Positions 8,781 to 17,732 of a stretch of DNA of 54,088 bases are shown here, one piece after another (the stretch's first letter is position 1; the number at the start of each line of letters is the position of its first letter). Below the pieces are notes generated by a model. That model did not search any database. It saw only the letters and a program-made list of their open reading frames with translations, and was not told the origin of the DNA. This DNA is from CAZUQP01 sp964484285 (GTDB lineage Bacteria > Pseudomonadota > Gammaproteobacteria > DSM-16500), in NCBI GenBank assembly GCA_964484285.1, contig CAZAEO010000002.1:1-54088 (forward strand), in the 5' to 3' direction. The position numbers and the translations under genes are program-made.

Positions 8781-9224
8781 TCAGCACGAACTCCGTAACA
8801 TCCAAGCTGTTTTTTGGTGAATCTCGCTACGTGTAATGAGTAAATCTAGGGTTGCTTCATCACTGGCAGCTGTTGCTATAGGCATTAATGATTCGATGTG
8901 TTTAATGACGGTTTCATGATCTTGTAATAATTTTTTTACCATGTCTTGTGCTGTGGGAATTCCCGTTTCTTCTTTAATAGAAGTGAGTTTCAAAAAATCT
9001 GTAAAAGAACCGGGTGCATGTGCGCCGAGCGCGCGAATGCGTTCTGCAATTTCGTCAACGGCCCCGGCTAGTTCAGTATATTCTTCTTCAAACATCCCAT
9101 GTAATGAATGAAAGTGCGGACCTGTGACATTCCAATGAAAATTTTGGGTTTTAAGATATAAGGTGTAGGTATCAGCTAACAGCTTAGTTAATCCTTCGCT
9201 CATTTGTGTTGTGTGGGTTTTCAT
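8781..9224 (-). CDS. dps: Dps-family ferritin-like DNA protection protein
   Basis: This 147-residue Dps/mini-ferritin oxidises Fe(II) using peroxide and stores the iron in a dodecameric shell, protecting DNA. The ferroxidase ligands are visible as H30 in NFHWNV, H42 in SLHGMFEEEY, and D57/E61 in VDEIAERIRALG. The strong Shine-Dalgarno AGGGAG lies about ten bases before the start. TATAAT-like elements lie in the upstream gap on the minus strand. It is a single-gene unit; the convergent neighbour ends two bases away. Confidence 0.93.
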   Translation of the reverse strand: MKTHTTQMSEGLTKLLADTYTLYLKTQNFHWNVTGPHFHSLHGMFEEEYTELAGAVDEIAERIRALGAHAPGSFTDFLKLTSIKEETGIPTAQDMVKKLLQDHETVIKHIESLMPIATAASDEATLDLLITRSEIHQKTAWMLRSSC

Positions 9225-9320
9225 GATTTTTAGTCTCCCTATAAAATTATAGTATCACTTTGCTTATCCATAACTGAGGTTATTATAACATTATTTGGTT
9301 TATGAGTAGTCTTAGAATGA

Positions 9321-9779
9321 CTAAATCATCGACAAGATAATATCCCATTCTGTCTGCGTAACAGGCGTGATCGAGAGGCGATTGCCTTTTCGCGTCACTT
9401 GCATTTCTTGTAGCAAAGGATGGTTTTTTAATTCTTGCAGTGTAATGATGCGTTTAAATTTTTTAACAAAGCGCACATCTACCATAAACCAGCGTGGATG
9501 TTCACGTGATGAAGTCGGATCATAATAGGGTGATTCTGGATCGAATGCAGTAAAATCAGGATAACCTGATTTTACAATTTCTATGATGCCTGCAATGCCG
9601 GGCGATTCGCAATTAGAGTGATAGAAAAAAGCGTTGTCTCCTTGTTTAATTTGATCGCGCAACATATTGCGTGCTTGATAGTTACGTACACCGTCCCAGT
9701 GTTCAGTTTGCTTGGGACGGCTTGCTAGGGTATCAATGCTGAATGTTTCGGGTTCGGACTTGAATAACCAGTAGTGCAT
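9321..9779 (-). CDS. EVE domain protein
   Basis: This 152-residue protein is essentially one EVE domain (PUA-like fold), starting with MHYWLFKSEPETFSIDTL and containing GVRNYQARNMLRD and the aromatic-rich GDNAFFYHSN. EVE domains bind modified bases in DNA or RNA; stand-alone forms such as this are widespread in proteobacteria and their role is not settled. The start lies seven bases after the rho stop on the same strand, so it is probably co-transcribed with rho. Confidence 0.9.
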   Translation of the reverse strand: MHYWLFKSEPETFSIDTLASRPKQTEHWDGVRNYQARNMLRDQIKQGDNAFFYHSNCESPGIAGIIEIVKSGYPDFTAFDPESPYYDPTSSREHPRWFMVDVRFVKKFKRIITLQELKNHPLLQEMQVTRKGNRLSITPVTQTEWDIILSMI

Positions 9780-9786
9780 TAAAATA

Positions 9787-11043
9787 TTATCGCTTCATTG
9801 AATCAAAGAAATCTTCATTGGTTTTAGTCGCTTTTAAGCGATCAATGATAAATTCAATTGCGGCCAGTTCGTCCATTGGTTGCAGTAATTTGCGCAAAAT
9901 CCACATTTTTTGCATTTCATCAGGTTTGGTAAGTAATTCTTCACGACGTGTGCCTGACTTGTTGATATTAATCGAAGGATAAATACGGCGTTCAGAAATG
10001 CGGCGATCAAGATGAATTTCCATATTACCGGTGCCTTTAAATTCTTCGTAAATCACATCATCCATTTTAGAGCCGGTTTCAACTAAAGCGGTTGCAATAA
10101 TGGTTAAGCTGCCGCCTTCTTCAATGTTACGTGCTGCACCAAAGAAACGTTTTGGACGTTGCAGCGCATTTGCATCAACACCACCCGTCAAGACTTTGCC
10201 TGAAGCAGGTACGACAGTATTGTACGCGCGTGCCAAACGAGTGATAGAGTCAAGCAAGATAACAACATCGCGTTTATGTTCAACAAGCCGTTTCGCTTTT
10301 TCGATGACCATTTCAGCGACTTGTACATGACGGTTAGCAGGTTCATCAAATGTGCTGGCAATGACTTCGCCGCGTACCGATCGAGTCATTTCAGTGACTT
10401 CTTCCGGGCGCTCATCAATTAATAACACCATCAAATAGCATTCAGGATGGTTCTGGGCGATAGAATGCGCGATGTTTTGCAACATCATTGTCTTACCCGC
10501 TTTAGGCGGAGATACGATTAATCCGCGTTGACCTTTACCAATGGGTGACGCGAGATCAATAATGCGTGCAGTAATATCTTCGGTACTACCATTACCACAT
10601 TCCATTTTGAGGCGTTCATTGGCAAACAACGGCGTGAGATTTTCAAATAACACTTTGCTTTTTGCGTTTTCAGGCGCATCAAAGTTAATGTGGTCTACTT
10701 TGAGAAGAGCAAAGTAGCGTTCGCCTTCTTTCGGTGGGCGAATTTTCCCAGAAATCGTATCGCCAGTGCGCAAGTTGAAGCGTCGAATTTGGCTGGGGGA
10801 TACGTAAATATCATCGGGCCCAGCAAGATAAGAACCTTCTGCGGAGCGTAAAAAACCAAAACCATCCTGAAGAATTTCCAGGACACCATCGCCGTAAATG
10901 TCTTCTCCTCGCTTGGCGTGAGCTTTTAAAATTGCAAAGATAATATCTTGTTTGCGCGATCTGGCCATGTTTTCAAGGCCATATTCTTCAGAAAGTTGAA
11001 TGAGTTCTGCTGCGCTTTTTTTCTTAAGTTCGGTTAGGTTCAT
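9787..11043 (-). CDS. rho: Transcription termination factor Rho
   Basis: Rho is the hexameric RNA-dependent ATPase that terminates transcription. The 418-residue length matches E. coli Rho (419). The N-terminal Rho_N helical domain starts MNLTELKKKSAAELI, then the cold-shock-like RNA-binding domain (GDGVLEILQDGFGFLRS) and the ATPase with Walker A in SPPKAGKT and the Q/R-loop region. The reading frame extends 20 codons upstream, but the ATG at 11043 matches the conserved family start. trxA lies upstream on the same strand with a 280-bp leader, the E. coli arrangement, where rho is autoregulated. Confidence 0.97.
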   Translation of the reverse strand: MNLTELKKKSAAELIQLSEEYGLENMARSRKQDIIFAILKAHAKRGEDIYGDGVLEILQDGFGFLRSAEGSYLAGPDDIYVSPSQIRRFNLRTGDTISGKIRPPKEGERYFALLKVDHINFDAPENAKSKVLFENLTPLFANERLKMECGNGSTEDITARIIDLASPIGKGQRGLIVSPPKAGKTMMLQNIAHSIAQNHPECYLMVLLIDERPEEVTEMTRSVRGEVIASTFDEPANRHVQVAEMVIEKAKRLVEHKRDVVILLDSITRLARAYNTVVPASGKVLTGGVDANALQRPKRFFGAARNIEEGGSLTIIATALVETGSKMDDVIYEEFKGTGNMEIHLDRRISERRIYPSININKSGTRREELLTKPDEMQKMWILRKLLQPMDELAAIEFIIDRLKATKTNEDFFDSMKR

Positions 11044-11323
11044 AATAATGTTTTGCCCATTTAGAATGTTAGATAATGATTGGTTGGTTTGCTGTAGAGA
11101 CAATAAGCTTGAGTTATTAGTCTTAGCGGCCAGTTAACTGGTGCGTCGATTTGTATTACAGAACCCAGGGTCATTGTTTAATTACAGCAGTGGTTTTTTT
11201 AATCGATAGGCTCTAAAACGAGGTTATCTACGCACTAAAAATAACATTAATTTAAGCGAATATCTAGTCCCCTGACAGCATGATGCCCAAAGATTTTTAC
11301 TTCTTTAGCATCATGGCAAGCTC
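11044..11323 (-). other. trxA-rho intergenic leader region
   Basis: These 280 bases between trxA and rho hold no convincing gene. Two symmetric elements are visible. The first is a perfect 12-bp palindrome CCAGTTAACTGG at 11130-11141. The second is a perfect 8-bp inverted repeat, CATGATGC at 11279-11286 and GCATCATG at 11308-11315, just past the trxA stop. In E. coli the corresponding leader carries the Rho-dependent autoregulatory attenuator. I infer a similar role but see no definite proof. Confidence 0.4.
11279..11315 (-). terminator. Inverted repeat after trxA
   Basis: The arms CATGATGC and GCATCATG are exact complements separated by 21 bases. The structure begins 9 bases beyond the trxA stop. 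It lacks a clear uridine run on the minus strand, so it is more likely an RNA-stabilising or attenuation hairpin than a classic intrinsic terminator. Confidence 0.3.
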
Positions 11324-11650
11324 TTATACGTGACTGTCAATAAAGTTCATTAAGTCGCTTTTCGAAAGTAAGCCAACCTGGGTTGCTTGGACTTGGCCTT
11401 CTTTAAAAAGGATCAGGGTAGGGATCCCACGTACGCCAAATTTAGGCGGGGTTGCAGGGTTATGATCAACATCTAATTTGGCGATTTTGATTTTCCCTTG
11501 ATATTTTTGTGCAATATCATCCAGGATAGGTGCAATGGCTTTACAAGGGCCGCACCATTGCGCCCAAAAATCGACGAGTACAGGCGTTTTTGAATCAATG
11601 ACTTCATTCTCAAATGTATTATCAGTCACTTGGACAATGTTATTATTCAT
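11324..11650 (-). CDS. trxA: Thioredoxin 1
   Basis: This 108-residue thioredoxin is the cytosolic dithiol-disulfide reductant. The active site is WCGPC with Cys33 and Cys36, and the cis-Pro is in GIPTLILF. The frame opens nine codons further upstream; the ATG at 11650 is chosen because it gives the family length and start (MNNNIVQVTDNTFE). It lies upstream of rho in the same orientation, as in E. coli. Confidence 0.96.
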   Translation of the reverse strand: MNNNIVQVTDNTFENEVIDSKTPVLVDFWAQWCGPCKAIAPILDDIAQKYQGKIKIAKLDVDHNPATPPKFGVRGIPTLILFKEGQVQATQVGLLSKSDLMNFIDSHV

Positions 11651-11695
11651 ATGTTTGACCTTCTTTTCTAAGATCAATATAGCATAACAGGTGTG

Positions 11696-12877
11696 TTAGC
11701 AAGATTCCAACTCTTGTAATGCAGGCATATATCCTATTTTACCTGCCATGCGCTTGATAAAAGATCGTTTTGCAGTAGAACACATATCAAATCCTAATAG
11801 ACCTATTTGTTGCGCGGTATGCGCAATGGAAAAATCCAAAGAAAATAATCGAGTTAGGTAATGAGATAAATTTATATTGATCTTTTGTTGTGTCAGAAAA
11901 TCAGGTAACCCTGTCAGTGATACTGAGCCGGCGGATTGTTTACCAAGATGCTCTGCTACAATTGCAACTTCATACAATGCTAAATTGAATCCTGTTGCCG
12001 CAATAGGATGAATAGTATGTGCGGCATTACCTAATAGAATGACATTTTGTTTAATATGTTTTTTTGCAATCACTCGTGTGAGAGGATAAACGAAACGTTG
12101 TTTAACACCTTGCAATCTTCCGAGTCGATAACCAAATTGTTTTTGCAACTGATGTAAAAAATCTGTATCTGAAAGTTGTAATAATTCGGTAATCGTATTT
12201 TCATGATCTGACCAAATCGTGGCGGCTTGTTTTCCCGGAAGAGGAAGCATTGCAATCACACCAGTTGAACAAAATCGTTCATAGGCAATGTGTTGATGAT
12301 CGCGCTGTAATTCAGTGATAGTGACTATCGCTTTTTGCTGATAGTCGATAGTTTCGGTTGGGATGTTTAACAGGCTGCGTACACTGGAATGGGTGCCATC
12401 TGCGCCTACAACAACAGTTGTTTCGATGGTTTGCTGGATGGATGCAGATTCTATTGTCAGAGTGGTGTGTGATGGATTTTGTATCAGTTGTGTGAGCTTT
12501 GCAGGACGAAATAAATGGATGTTTTGTAATGTAGCTAATGTTGTGTAAAGCGCTGTATTAATTTCTTTTGCAGGTACAACATATCCTAACGCATCTATAC
12601 CCGCTTCATTGGCGGTTAAACAGGCCGTGCCAAAATGCCCACGATGTGAAACATGTATTTTTTGAATGCGAGCGGCATGTTCAGCAAGTTGCGGCCAGAG
12701 TCCTAGATTTTTAAATAACACACAACTACTATGATTTAATGCAATCAGTCGATGATCTGTAGTATGTGTCATCGCAACATCGACAAGCGCAATCCGTAAT
12801 GGAGTGTTTTGCAAAGCGCAAGCAAGTGTTGCGCCAACCATCCCACCGCCTACGATTACAATATCAAATGGCATCAT
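11696..12877 (-). CDS. ubiH: UbiH, 2-octaprenyl-6-methoxyphenol hydroxylase family
   Basis: This 393-residue FAD-dependent monooxygenase belongs to the UbiH/UbiF family of ubiquinone biosynthesis. Visible motifs are the N-terminal dinucleotide-binding GGGMVGATLA, the middle DG motif GADGTHSSVR and the C-terminal FAD motif GNAAHTIHPIAATGFNLAL. The GN at that site matches UbiH rather than the GD of other family members. It overlaps the pepP stop by four bases (ATGA), so it is translationally coupled. The order ygfB-pepP-ubiH is that of E. coli and supports UbiH over UbiI. Confidence 0.88.
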   Translation of the reverse strand: MMPFDIVIVGGGMVGATLACALQNTPLRIALVDVAMTHTTDHRLIALNHSSCVLFKNLGLWPQLAEHAARIQKIHVSHRGHFGTACLTANEAGIDALGYVVPAKEINTALYTTLATLQNIHLFRPAKLTQLIQNPSHTTLTIESASIQQTIETTVVVGADGTHSSVRSLLNIPTETIDYQQKAIVTITELQRDHQHIAYERFCSTGVIAMLPLPGKQAATIWSDHENTITELLQLSDTDFLHQLQKQFGYRLGRLQGVKQRFVYPLTRVIAKKHIKQNVILLGNAAHTIHPIAATGFNLALYEVAIVAEHLGKQSAGSVSLTGLPDFLTQQKININLSHYLTRLFSLDFSIAHTAQQIGLLGFDMCSTAKRSFIKRMAGKIGYMPALQELESC

Positions 12878-14187
12878 GATTTTTTCATTAGAGTTTCGAT
12901 ATCTTGAATCGTTTTGGGTGCTTTATGACTCAACACATCAGGCCCGTCTTGGGTAACAAGTACATCATCTTCGATGCGCACGCCAATATTATGCCAGTGT
13001 TTTGGCACACCCGGCGTATCAGCAGAAATATAAATGCCCGGTTCAATGGTTCTTACCATACCTGCTTCCAGTTTGCGCCAGTGATCGCCAACTTTATAAC
13101 GACCGGCATCATGCGTATCTAACCCTAGCCAATGACCTGAGCGATGCATGTAGAAAGGAAAATAAGCGCCTTTCTCAATTAAGTCATCTATTCTTCCTTT
13201 TAATAAACCAATATCGATTAATCCTTGTGTAATGATTTTGATAGTGATGTCTTCAATATGTTGCCATGTTGTATTAGGTCGTACCGCTTTAATTCCTGCA
13301 GTTTGCGCGGCTAATACAATTTCGTAAATAGCACGTTGTTCCGCAGTAAAGTGTCCATTCGCAGGAAAAGTGCGCGTGACATCAGAGGCGTAATTTTCAT
13401 ATTCGCAACCTGCATCAATTAATACTAAATCACTTTCCTGGATTATTTTATTGTTGCTGATGTAATGCAAAATACAGGTATTTTTACCACTGCCAACAAT
13501 AGGTGTGTAGGCGTGATAACGCGCGCCTTGCTGCTGAAATGCGTAGGTTATTTCTGCTTCTAGCTGAAATTCATTCATGCCGGGTTGACAAAATTGCATT
13601 GCGCGAATATGTCCATTTGCGGTCATTTCAGCTGCTGTTCGCATCAATTTAATTTCTGCAGCGCTTTTAATTAAGCGCATTTCGTGCAGGGTCGGTGTGA
13701 TATCAATGAATGCAAGTGGTGATTGCACACCGCTACGAATTTTTCCGTGTAACGTGTTGACTGCATTTAAAACGAGATCATCAAATGATCGATTTATTCC
13801 AAGCGGATAATGGATTTCTTGATGTCCTTCCAACAGTTCGGGGAGTTTTTTTTGTAGATCGTCGATCGGAAATGCTTGATCAGCGCCATATATTTCACAG
13901 GCGCCTTCCTGTCCTGCGCGATAACCATCCCAAATTTCTTTTTCGCGATCTCGTACACGATTAAATAAAATAAATTCACCATCACGCCGTTTAGGGGCAA
14001 GAACCAGTACAGCATCAGGTTCATTAAAACCGGTGAGATAGTAAAAATCGCTATTTTGGCGATAAGGATATTCATGATAATGATTACGAATTGCAGCAGG
14101 TGCTGCTGTTAAAATGACAATGCCACTAGGACCTATTTTTTGCATCAGTTGTTTTCGGCGGCGGGCAAATTCAGGTCTGTTTTGCAT
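12874..14187 (-). CDS. pepP: Xaa-Pro aminopeptidase
   Basis: This metallo-aminopeptidase P releases N-terminal residues preceding proline. It is 437 residues long against 441 in E. coli. The N-terminal creatinase-like domain contains YPYRQNSDFYYLTGFNEPDA. The pita-bread domain carries the metal ligands: Asp in LIDAGCEYENYASDVTRTF, His in HRSGHWLGLDTHD, and Glu in TIEPGIY and IRIEDDV. The ATG at 14187 is preferred over the one at 14199 because GGAG then stands six bases upstream; the earlier ATG overlaps that Shine-Dalgarno. A MITE now separates it from ygfB. Confidence 0.95.
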   Translation of the reverse strand: MQNRPEFARRRKQLMQKIGPSGIVILTAAPAAIRNHYHEYPYRQNSDFYYLTGFNEPDAVLVLAPKRRDGEFILFNRVRDREKEIWDGYRAGQEGACEIYGADQAFPIDDLQKKLPELLEGHQEIHYPLGINRSFDDLVLNAVNTLHGKIRSGVQSPLAFIDITPTLHEMRLIKSAAEIKLMRTAAEMTANGHIRAMQFCQPGMNEFQLEAEITYAFQQQGARYHAYTPIVGSGKNTCILHYISNNKIIQESDLVLIDAGCEYENYASDVTRTFPANGHFTAEQRAIYEIVLAAQTAGIKAVRPNTTWQHIEDITIKIITQGLIDIGLLKGRIDDLIEKGAYFPFYMHRSGHWLGLDTHDAGRYKVGDHWRKLEAGMVRTIEPGIYISADTPGVPKHWHNIGVRIEDDVLVTQDGPDVLSHKAPKTIQDIETLMKKS

Positions 14188-14223
14188 AGTCATCTCCATT
14201 AATGCGTATTACGTTGAGGCTTA

Positions 14224-14400
14224 GGCTCTGTAAAAGAATAACTTCCCCTTTTAACAGTCATCTTACTATCATCTGAATGCGATCTTCATTCGAAAAAACT
14301 CGAAATACTTCGAGTATTCCTGCGTTTTTTCTCAATCAGATCACATTCATCTGATAGCAATCTGCTCTGCTAAAAGTGGAAGTTATTCTTTTACAGAGCC
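14224..14400. mobile_element. Palindromic MITE with TTA target duplication
   Basis: The 177-bp element begins GGCTCTGTAAAAGAATAACT and ends with its exact reverse complement. The terminal inverted repeats are identical for 23 bp and match at 33 of 35 positions. The similarity continues inward (CTATCATCTGAATGCGATCT against the opposite CTATCAGATGAATGTGATCT) to a central CTCGAAATACTTCGAG, so nearly the whole element is one imperfect palindrome. The flanks are direct TTA copies at 14221-14223 and 14401-14403. A 3-bp TNA duplication suggests mobilisation by an IS5-family-like transposase (inference). It encodes nothing. It lies between ygfB and pepP and supplies the ygfB stop codon. Confidence 0.85.
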
Positions 14401-14933
14401 TTAGGTGTTTTAAGCTCTTGGAAAATCATCAGTGCACCCAGCCTCACGTATTCAACGAGTTCAAAATAAGCTGTTTCATCTTCCTCATTATCAGCAATGT
14501 CACCATAGCTGACTTGTGCTATTTCGATTAAATTGTTGAGTGTTTCAGTGAATTCGTTGTCTTCAGGGCGTTGGATGGGGATCTTAGATTGTTCTAATCC
14601 CGTCAAAAAACCTTGGCACCATAAACCCAGCGCTTCAGTGCGAATGTTAATATCTTCTTCGTCATCGGGCAATATCAAGCTAAACTCAAAAGAAAAATCA
14701 CTCATTTGGTGATAACTGACTTCATAAATCTGTTGTAATAATTCATAGCACGCATTATTTTTATTTTTTCCCAAAAGAGTTTTTTTCCATGGAGTCTTGT
14801 TTGCGCCTGATGGAGCGCAGAGATAACCACATAATAATCCATGTGCTTCCGATGGCGTAAAATTTATCTTTGCTTGGGTTAATGTATTAACAAGTTCACT
14901 ATAGCTGGGTAATGCTGGAAGTAGATGATTCAT
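14391..14933 (-). CDS. ygfB: YgfB family (UPF0149) protein, 3' end altered by MITE
   Basis: This 180-residue protein is of the YgfB/YecA family (192 residues in E. coli). Characteristic are SEAHGLLCGYLCA near the N-terminus, the acidic helical core with GLWCQGFLTGL and the closing ALMIFQEL. The last two residues (Ala-Leu) and the stop codon are encoded by the MITE. Removing the MITE and one TTA copy gives a frame that reads on to PKPQRNTH and a TAA eleven bases before the pepP start. The start chosen is the ATG at 14933, four bases after the pyk stop; upstream in-frame ATGs lie within pyk. The biochemical role is uncertain. Confidence 0.88.
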   Translation of the reverse strand: MNHLLPALPSYSELVNTLTQAKINFTPSEAHGLLCGYLCAPSGANKTPWKKTLLGKNKNNACYELLQQIYEVSYHQMSDFSFEFSLILPDDEEDINIRTEALGLWCQGFLTGLEQSKIPIQRPEDNEFTETLNNLIEIAQVSYGDIADNEEDETAYFELVEYVRLGALMIFQELKTPKAL

Positions 14934-14937
14934 GCTG

Positions 14938-16410
14938 TTATACATTCCTGGTCTTGTTTTTTGCATCAGACAAGGCAATCTGTGGCATATCGCCGACCGT
15001 AAAAATTTTCATGGAATTTGTTTTGCCGTGCACACCGATTAAATCACCTTTGGTAATGATGACTAAATCTCCTTTTTTTAAGATGCCGCGGTGTTGTAAT
15101 GTTTCGACTGCAGCTTGATTAATGATTCGGCGATCAATATGCGTGGCATCAAAAGGGACGGGATAAACGCCGCGATACATTGCCATGCGTCGTTGTGTTG
15201 CTGCATGACGGCTTAAACCATAAATAGGAATGCTTGATTTGATGCGTGACATCCAAAGGGAAGTCGTGCCTGATTCAGTTAATGTAATAATTGCTTTGAT
15301 ATCTAAATGATTTGCAGTGTACATGGTTGCCATAGCGATGGCTTCATCCACATATTGAAAATGGACTTCAAGGCGATGACGTGAAATTGTAGCAGCAGGA
15401 TTTTTTTCTGCGGAAAGACAGATTCGATCCATGGCAGCAACCGCTTTATCTGGGTATTTTCCTATGGCTGTCTCTTGTGAAAGCATGACCGCATCTGTGC
15501 CGTCAAGTACCGCATTTGCTACATCCGATACTTCGGCACGTGTTGGAATGGTATTGTACGTCATGGTCTCAAGCATTTGTGTTGCGGTGATGACAGGTTT
15601 GTTCAGTGTGCGTGCCATCTGAATAATATGTTTTTGTACACCCGGTAATTCCGCATCGCCTAATTCGACACCCAAATCGCCGCGTGCAACCATGACTCCA
15701 TCTGCGATCTGAATAATTTCTTCGATGTTTGTCACTGCTTCTGCGCGCTCGATTTTAGCGATAATACCAGCAGAACCCCCGGCTGCTTTGAGCAGTGTGC
15801 GTGCTTCTTTAATGTCATCCGCGTTACGAGGGAAGGATACCGCAATATAATCTGCTTCTAGACGGACTGCTTCAATCAAATCCACGCGATCTTTGTCGGT
15901 TAATGCTTCGGCAGATAGACCACCGCCTAAGCGATTAATGCCTTTATTGTTAGATAGCTCGCCTTCCACCAGCACCGTACAATAAATTCGATGCATATCG
16001 ATTTTTTCAACACGCATCACAATTCGGCCATCGTCAAGCAATAACGTATCACCTGGATGAACATCGTTCGGCAAGTTTTTATAATCTAGACTAACGGCTT
16101 GCTCTGTTCCCTCGTCGCTAGCCAGTTCGGTATCTAGAATAAAGGTTTGGCCTTCTTTTAGTTGGATTTTTTTGTTTTTGAAGCGAGCTATTCGAATTTT
16201 GGGTCCTTGTAAATCAACTAAAATAGCGACTATTTTGTTTTGTGCAGCAGCTAATTTGCGTGCCATAGCAATACGTTGTTTGTGCGTTTCATATGTGCCG
16301 TGAGAAAAATTAGCGCGAAAAACATCTGCGCCAGCCATGATGACTCGTTTTAATATTTCCTCGTTATCCAGCGATGGGCCGAGAGTGACGATGATTTTTG
16401 TGCGACGCAA
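14938..16410 (-). CDS. pyk: Pyruvate kinase
   Basis: Pyruvate kinase converts phosphoenolpyruvate and ADP to pyruvate and ATP in glycolysis. The 490-residue protein has the N-terminal RTKIIVTLGPS and RANFSHG motifs, the active-site signature with Lys-Glu in IIAKIERAEAVTNIEEI, and the metal and substrate elements GVMVARGDLGVE and TATQMLE. The B domain and the C-terminal allosteric domain (ITLTESGTTSLWMSR) are complete. It is 57 bp downstream of pgk on the same strand. ygfB follows after four bases. Confidence 0.97.
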   Translation of the reverse strand: MRRTKIIVTLGPSLDNEEILKRVIMAGADVFRANFSHGTYETHKQRIAMARKLAAAQNKIVAILVDLQGPKIRIARFKNKKIQLKEGQTFILDTELASDEGTEQAVSLDYKNLPNDVHPGDTLLLDDGRIVMRVEKIDMHRIYCTVLVEGELSNNKGINRLGGGLSAEALTDKDRVDLIEAVRLEADYIAVSFPRNADDIKEARTLLKAAGGSAGIIAKIERAEAVTNIEEIIQIADGVMVARGDLGVELGDAELPGVQKHIIQMARTLNKPVITATQMLETMTYNTIPTRAEVSDVANAVLDGTDAVMLSQETAIGKYPDKAVAAMDRICLSAEKNPAATISRHRLEVHFQYVDEAIAMATMYTANHLDIKAIITLTESGTTSLWMSRIKSSIPIYGLSRHAATQRRMAMYRGVYPVPFDATHIDRRIINQAAVETLQHRGILKKGDLVIITKGDLIGVHGKTNSMKIFTVGDMPQIALSDAKNKTRNV

Positions 16411-16467
16411 ATGAGACCTCTCATTATTTGATTGTGTTCCTCCCTTTGCAAAAGGGGAAATTAGATT

Positions 16468-17661
16468 CTATGTTACTTTTTCGTCTTTTCTTGATCGTTC
16501 TTCTAAGGCGGTAATGGCAGGTAATGGCTTTCCTTCCAGGAATGATAAGAATGCACCGCCGCCTGTGGATATATAATCTATGTTATTAGCAATATGATAG
16601 GCTTCAATGGCAGCTAGTGTATCACCACCGCCTGCTACCGAAAACCCGGAATTTTCAGCAATGGCTTTGGCGATTTCCTGTGTGCCCTTGGAAAATTGTT
16701 CGATTTCAAAAGCGCCCACAGGCCCATTCCATAGAATAGTTTTAGCTTTTTTAATGATGCTAATTAAGCGTTTAAGCGTATCTGGGCCAACATCATAAAT
16801 TTTTTCATTATCATCTACTTGTGATACGAGGCGCACGGAACTTTCCGATTCTTCAGACAGTTTTTCTCCAACAATGACATCGGTAGGGATGCAAATTTCT
16901 GCACCGCGATTTTTTGCAGATAAAACGAGACGTTCTGCTTCATCAATGAGATCAGGTTCGTACAGTGATTTTCCCACCATGTAACCTTCGGCAGCGATAA
17001 ACGTATTAGCAATGCCGCCGCCCACAATCAAATAATCGACTTTTTGTACTAATGCATCTAATAATTTAAGTTTGGTAGATACTTTTGAGCCGCCTACAAT
17101 TGCAACGACAGGTTTTTTAGGTTTTTCCATGACAGCAGTTAATGCTTCTAGTTCCTTAATAAGTAATGGTCCTGCGCAAGCAAGTGGCGCATATTGAATG
17201 ATGCCGCAGGTAGAAGCTTCGCTGCGATGTGCGGTTGCAAATGCATCCATCACGAATATATCACACAGTTTTGCCATTTTTTGGGCCAACTCAGAGCCAT
17301 TATTCGCTTCACCTGAATTTAAGCGGACATTTTCTAGGAGTACAATTTCTTTGCCGCTCATTGAAAAACCGGTTATCCAATGTTTAATGAGAGGAACATC
17401 TTTTTTCAGTAATTGAGACAAGAGTGTCGCGACAGGCGCAAGTGAAAATTGTTCATCTTGCGAACCTTCATCAGGTCTACCTAAATGTGACATAATCATG
17501 ACTTGGGCGCCGGCTTTTAGTGCGAGCTTAATGGTGGGAAGGGCTGCGCGAATGCGAATGTCACTCGTGATAACACCGTTTTTTATGGGTACATTCAGGT
17601 CTTCACGGATGAGAACACGCTTGCCCTTTAATTTTAGATCAGACATTTTGACTATTTGCAT
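16468..17661 (-). CDS. pgk: Phosphoglycerate kinase
   Basis: This 397-residue glycolytic kinase transfers phosphate from 1,3-bisphosphoglycerate to ADP. It has the N-terminal signature with LIREDLNVPI and the substrate-binding SHLGRPDEG, then DAFATAHRSEAST, the hinge and the nucleotide-binding GGGDTLAAIE followed by STGGGAFLSFLEGKPLP. The first ATG (MQIVKMSDL) aligns with the E. coli start. gap is not upstream; instead the divergent nhaA begins 71 bp away. Confidence 0.97.
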   Translation of the reverse strand: MQIVKMSDLKLKGKRVLIREDLNVPIKNGVITSDIRIRAALPTIKLALKAGAQVMIMSHLGRPDEGSQDEQFSLAPVATLLSQLLKKDVPLIKHWITGFSMSGKEIVLLENVRLNSGEANNGSELAQKMAKLCDIFVMDAFATAHRSEASTCGIIQYAPLACAGPLLIKELEALTAVMEKPKKPVVAIVGGSKVSTKLKLLDALVQKVDYLIVGGGIANTFIAAEGYMVGKSLYEPDLIDEAERLVLSAKNRGAEICIPTDVIVGEKLSEESESSVRLVSQVDDNEKIYDVGPDTLKRLISIIKKAKTILWNGPVGAFEIEQFSKGTQEIAKAIAENSGFSVAGGGDTLAAIEAYHIANNIDYISTGGGAFLSFLEGKPLPAITALEERSRKDEKVT

Positions 17662-17732
17662 TTACAATGCTCCTGACATTGGACTGATGTGAATTTATTG
17701 CATAACGTAGAGAAACACAAGAGGTTGAATAA

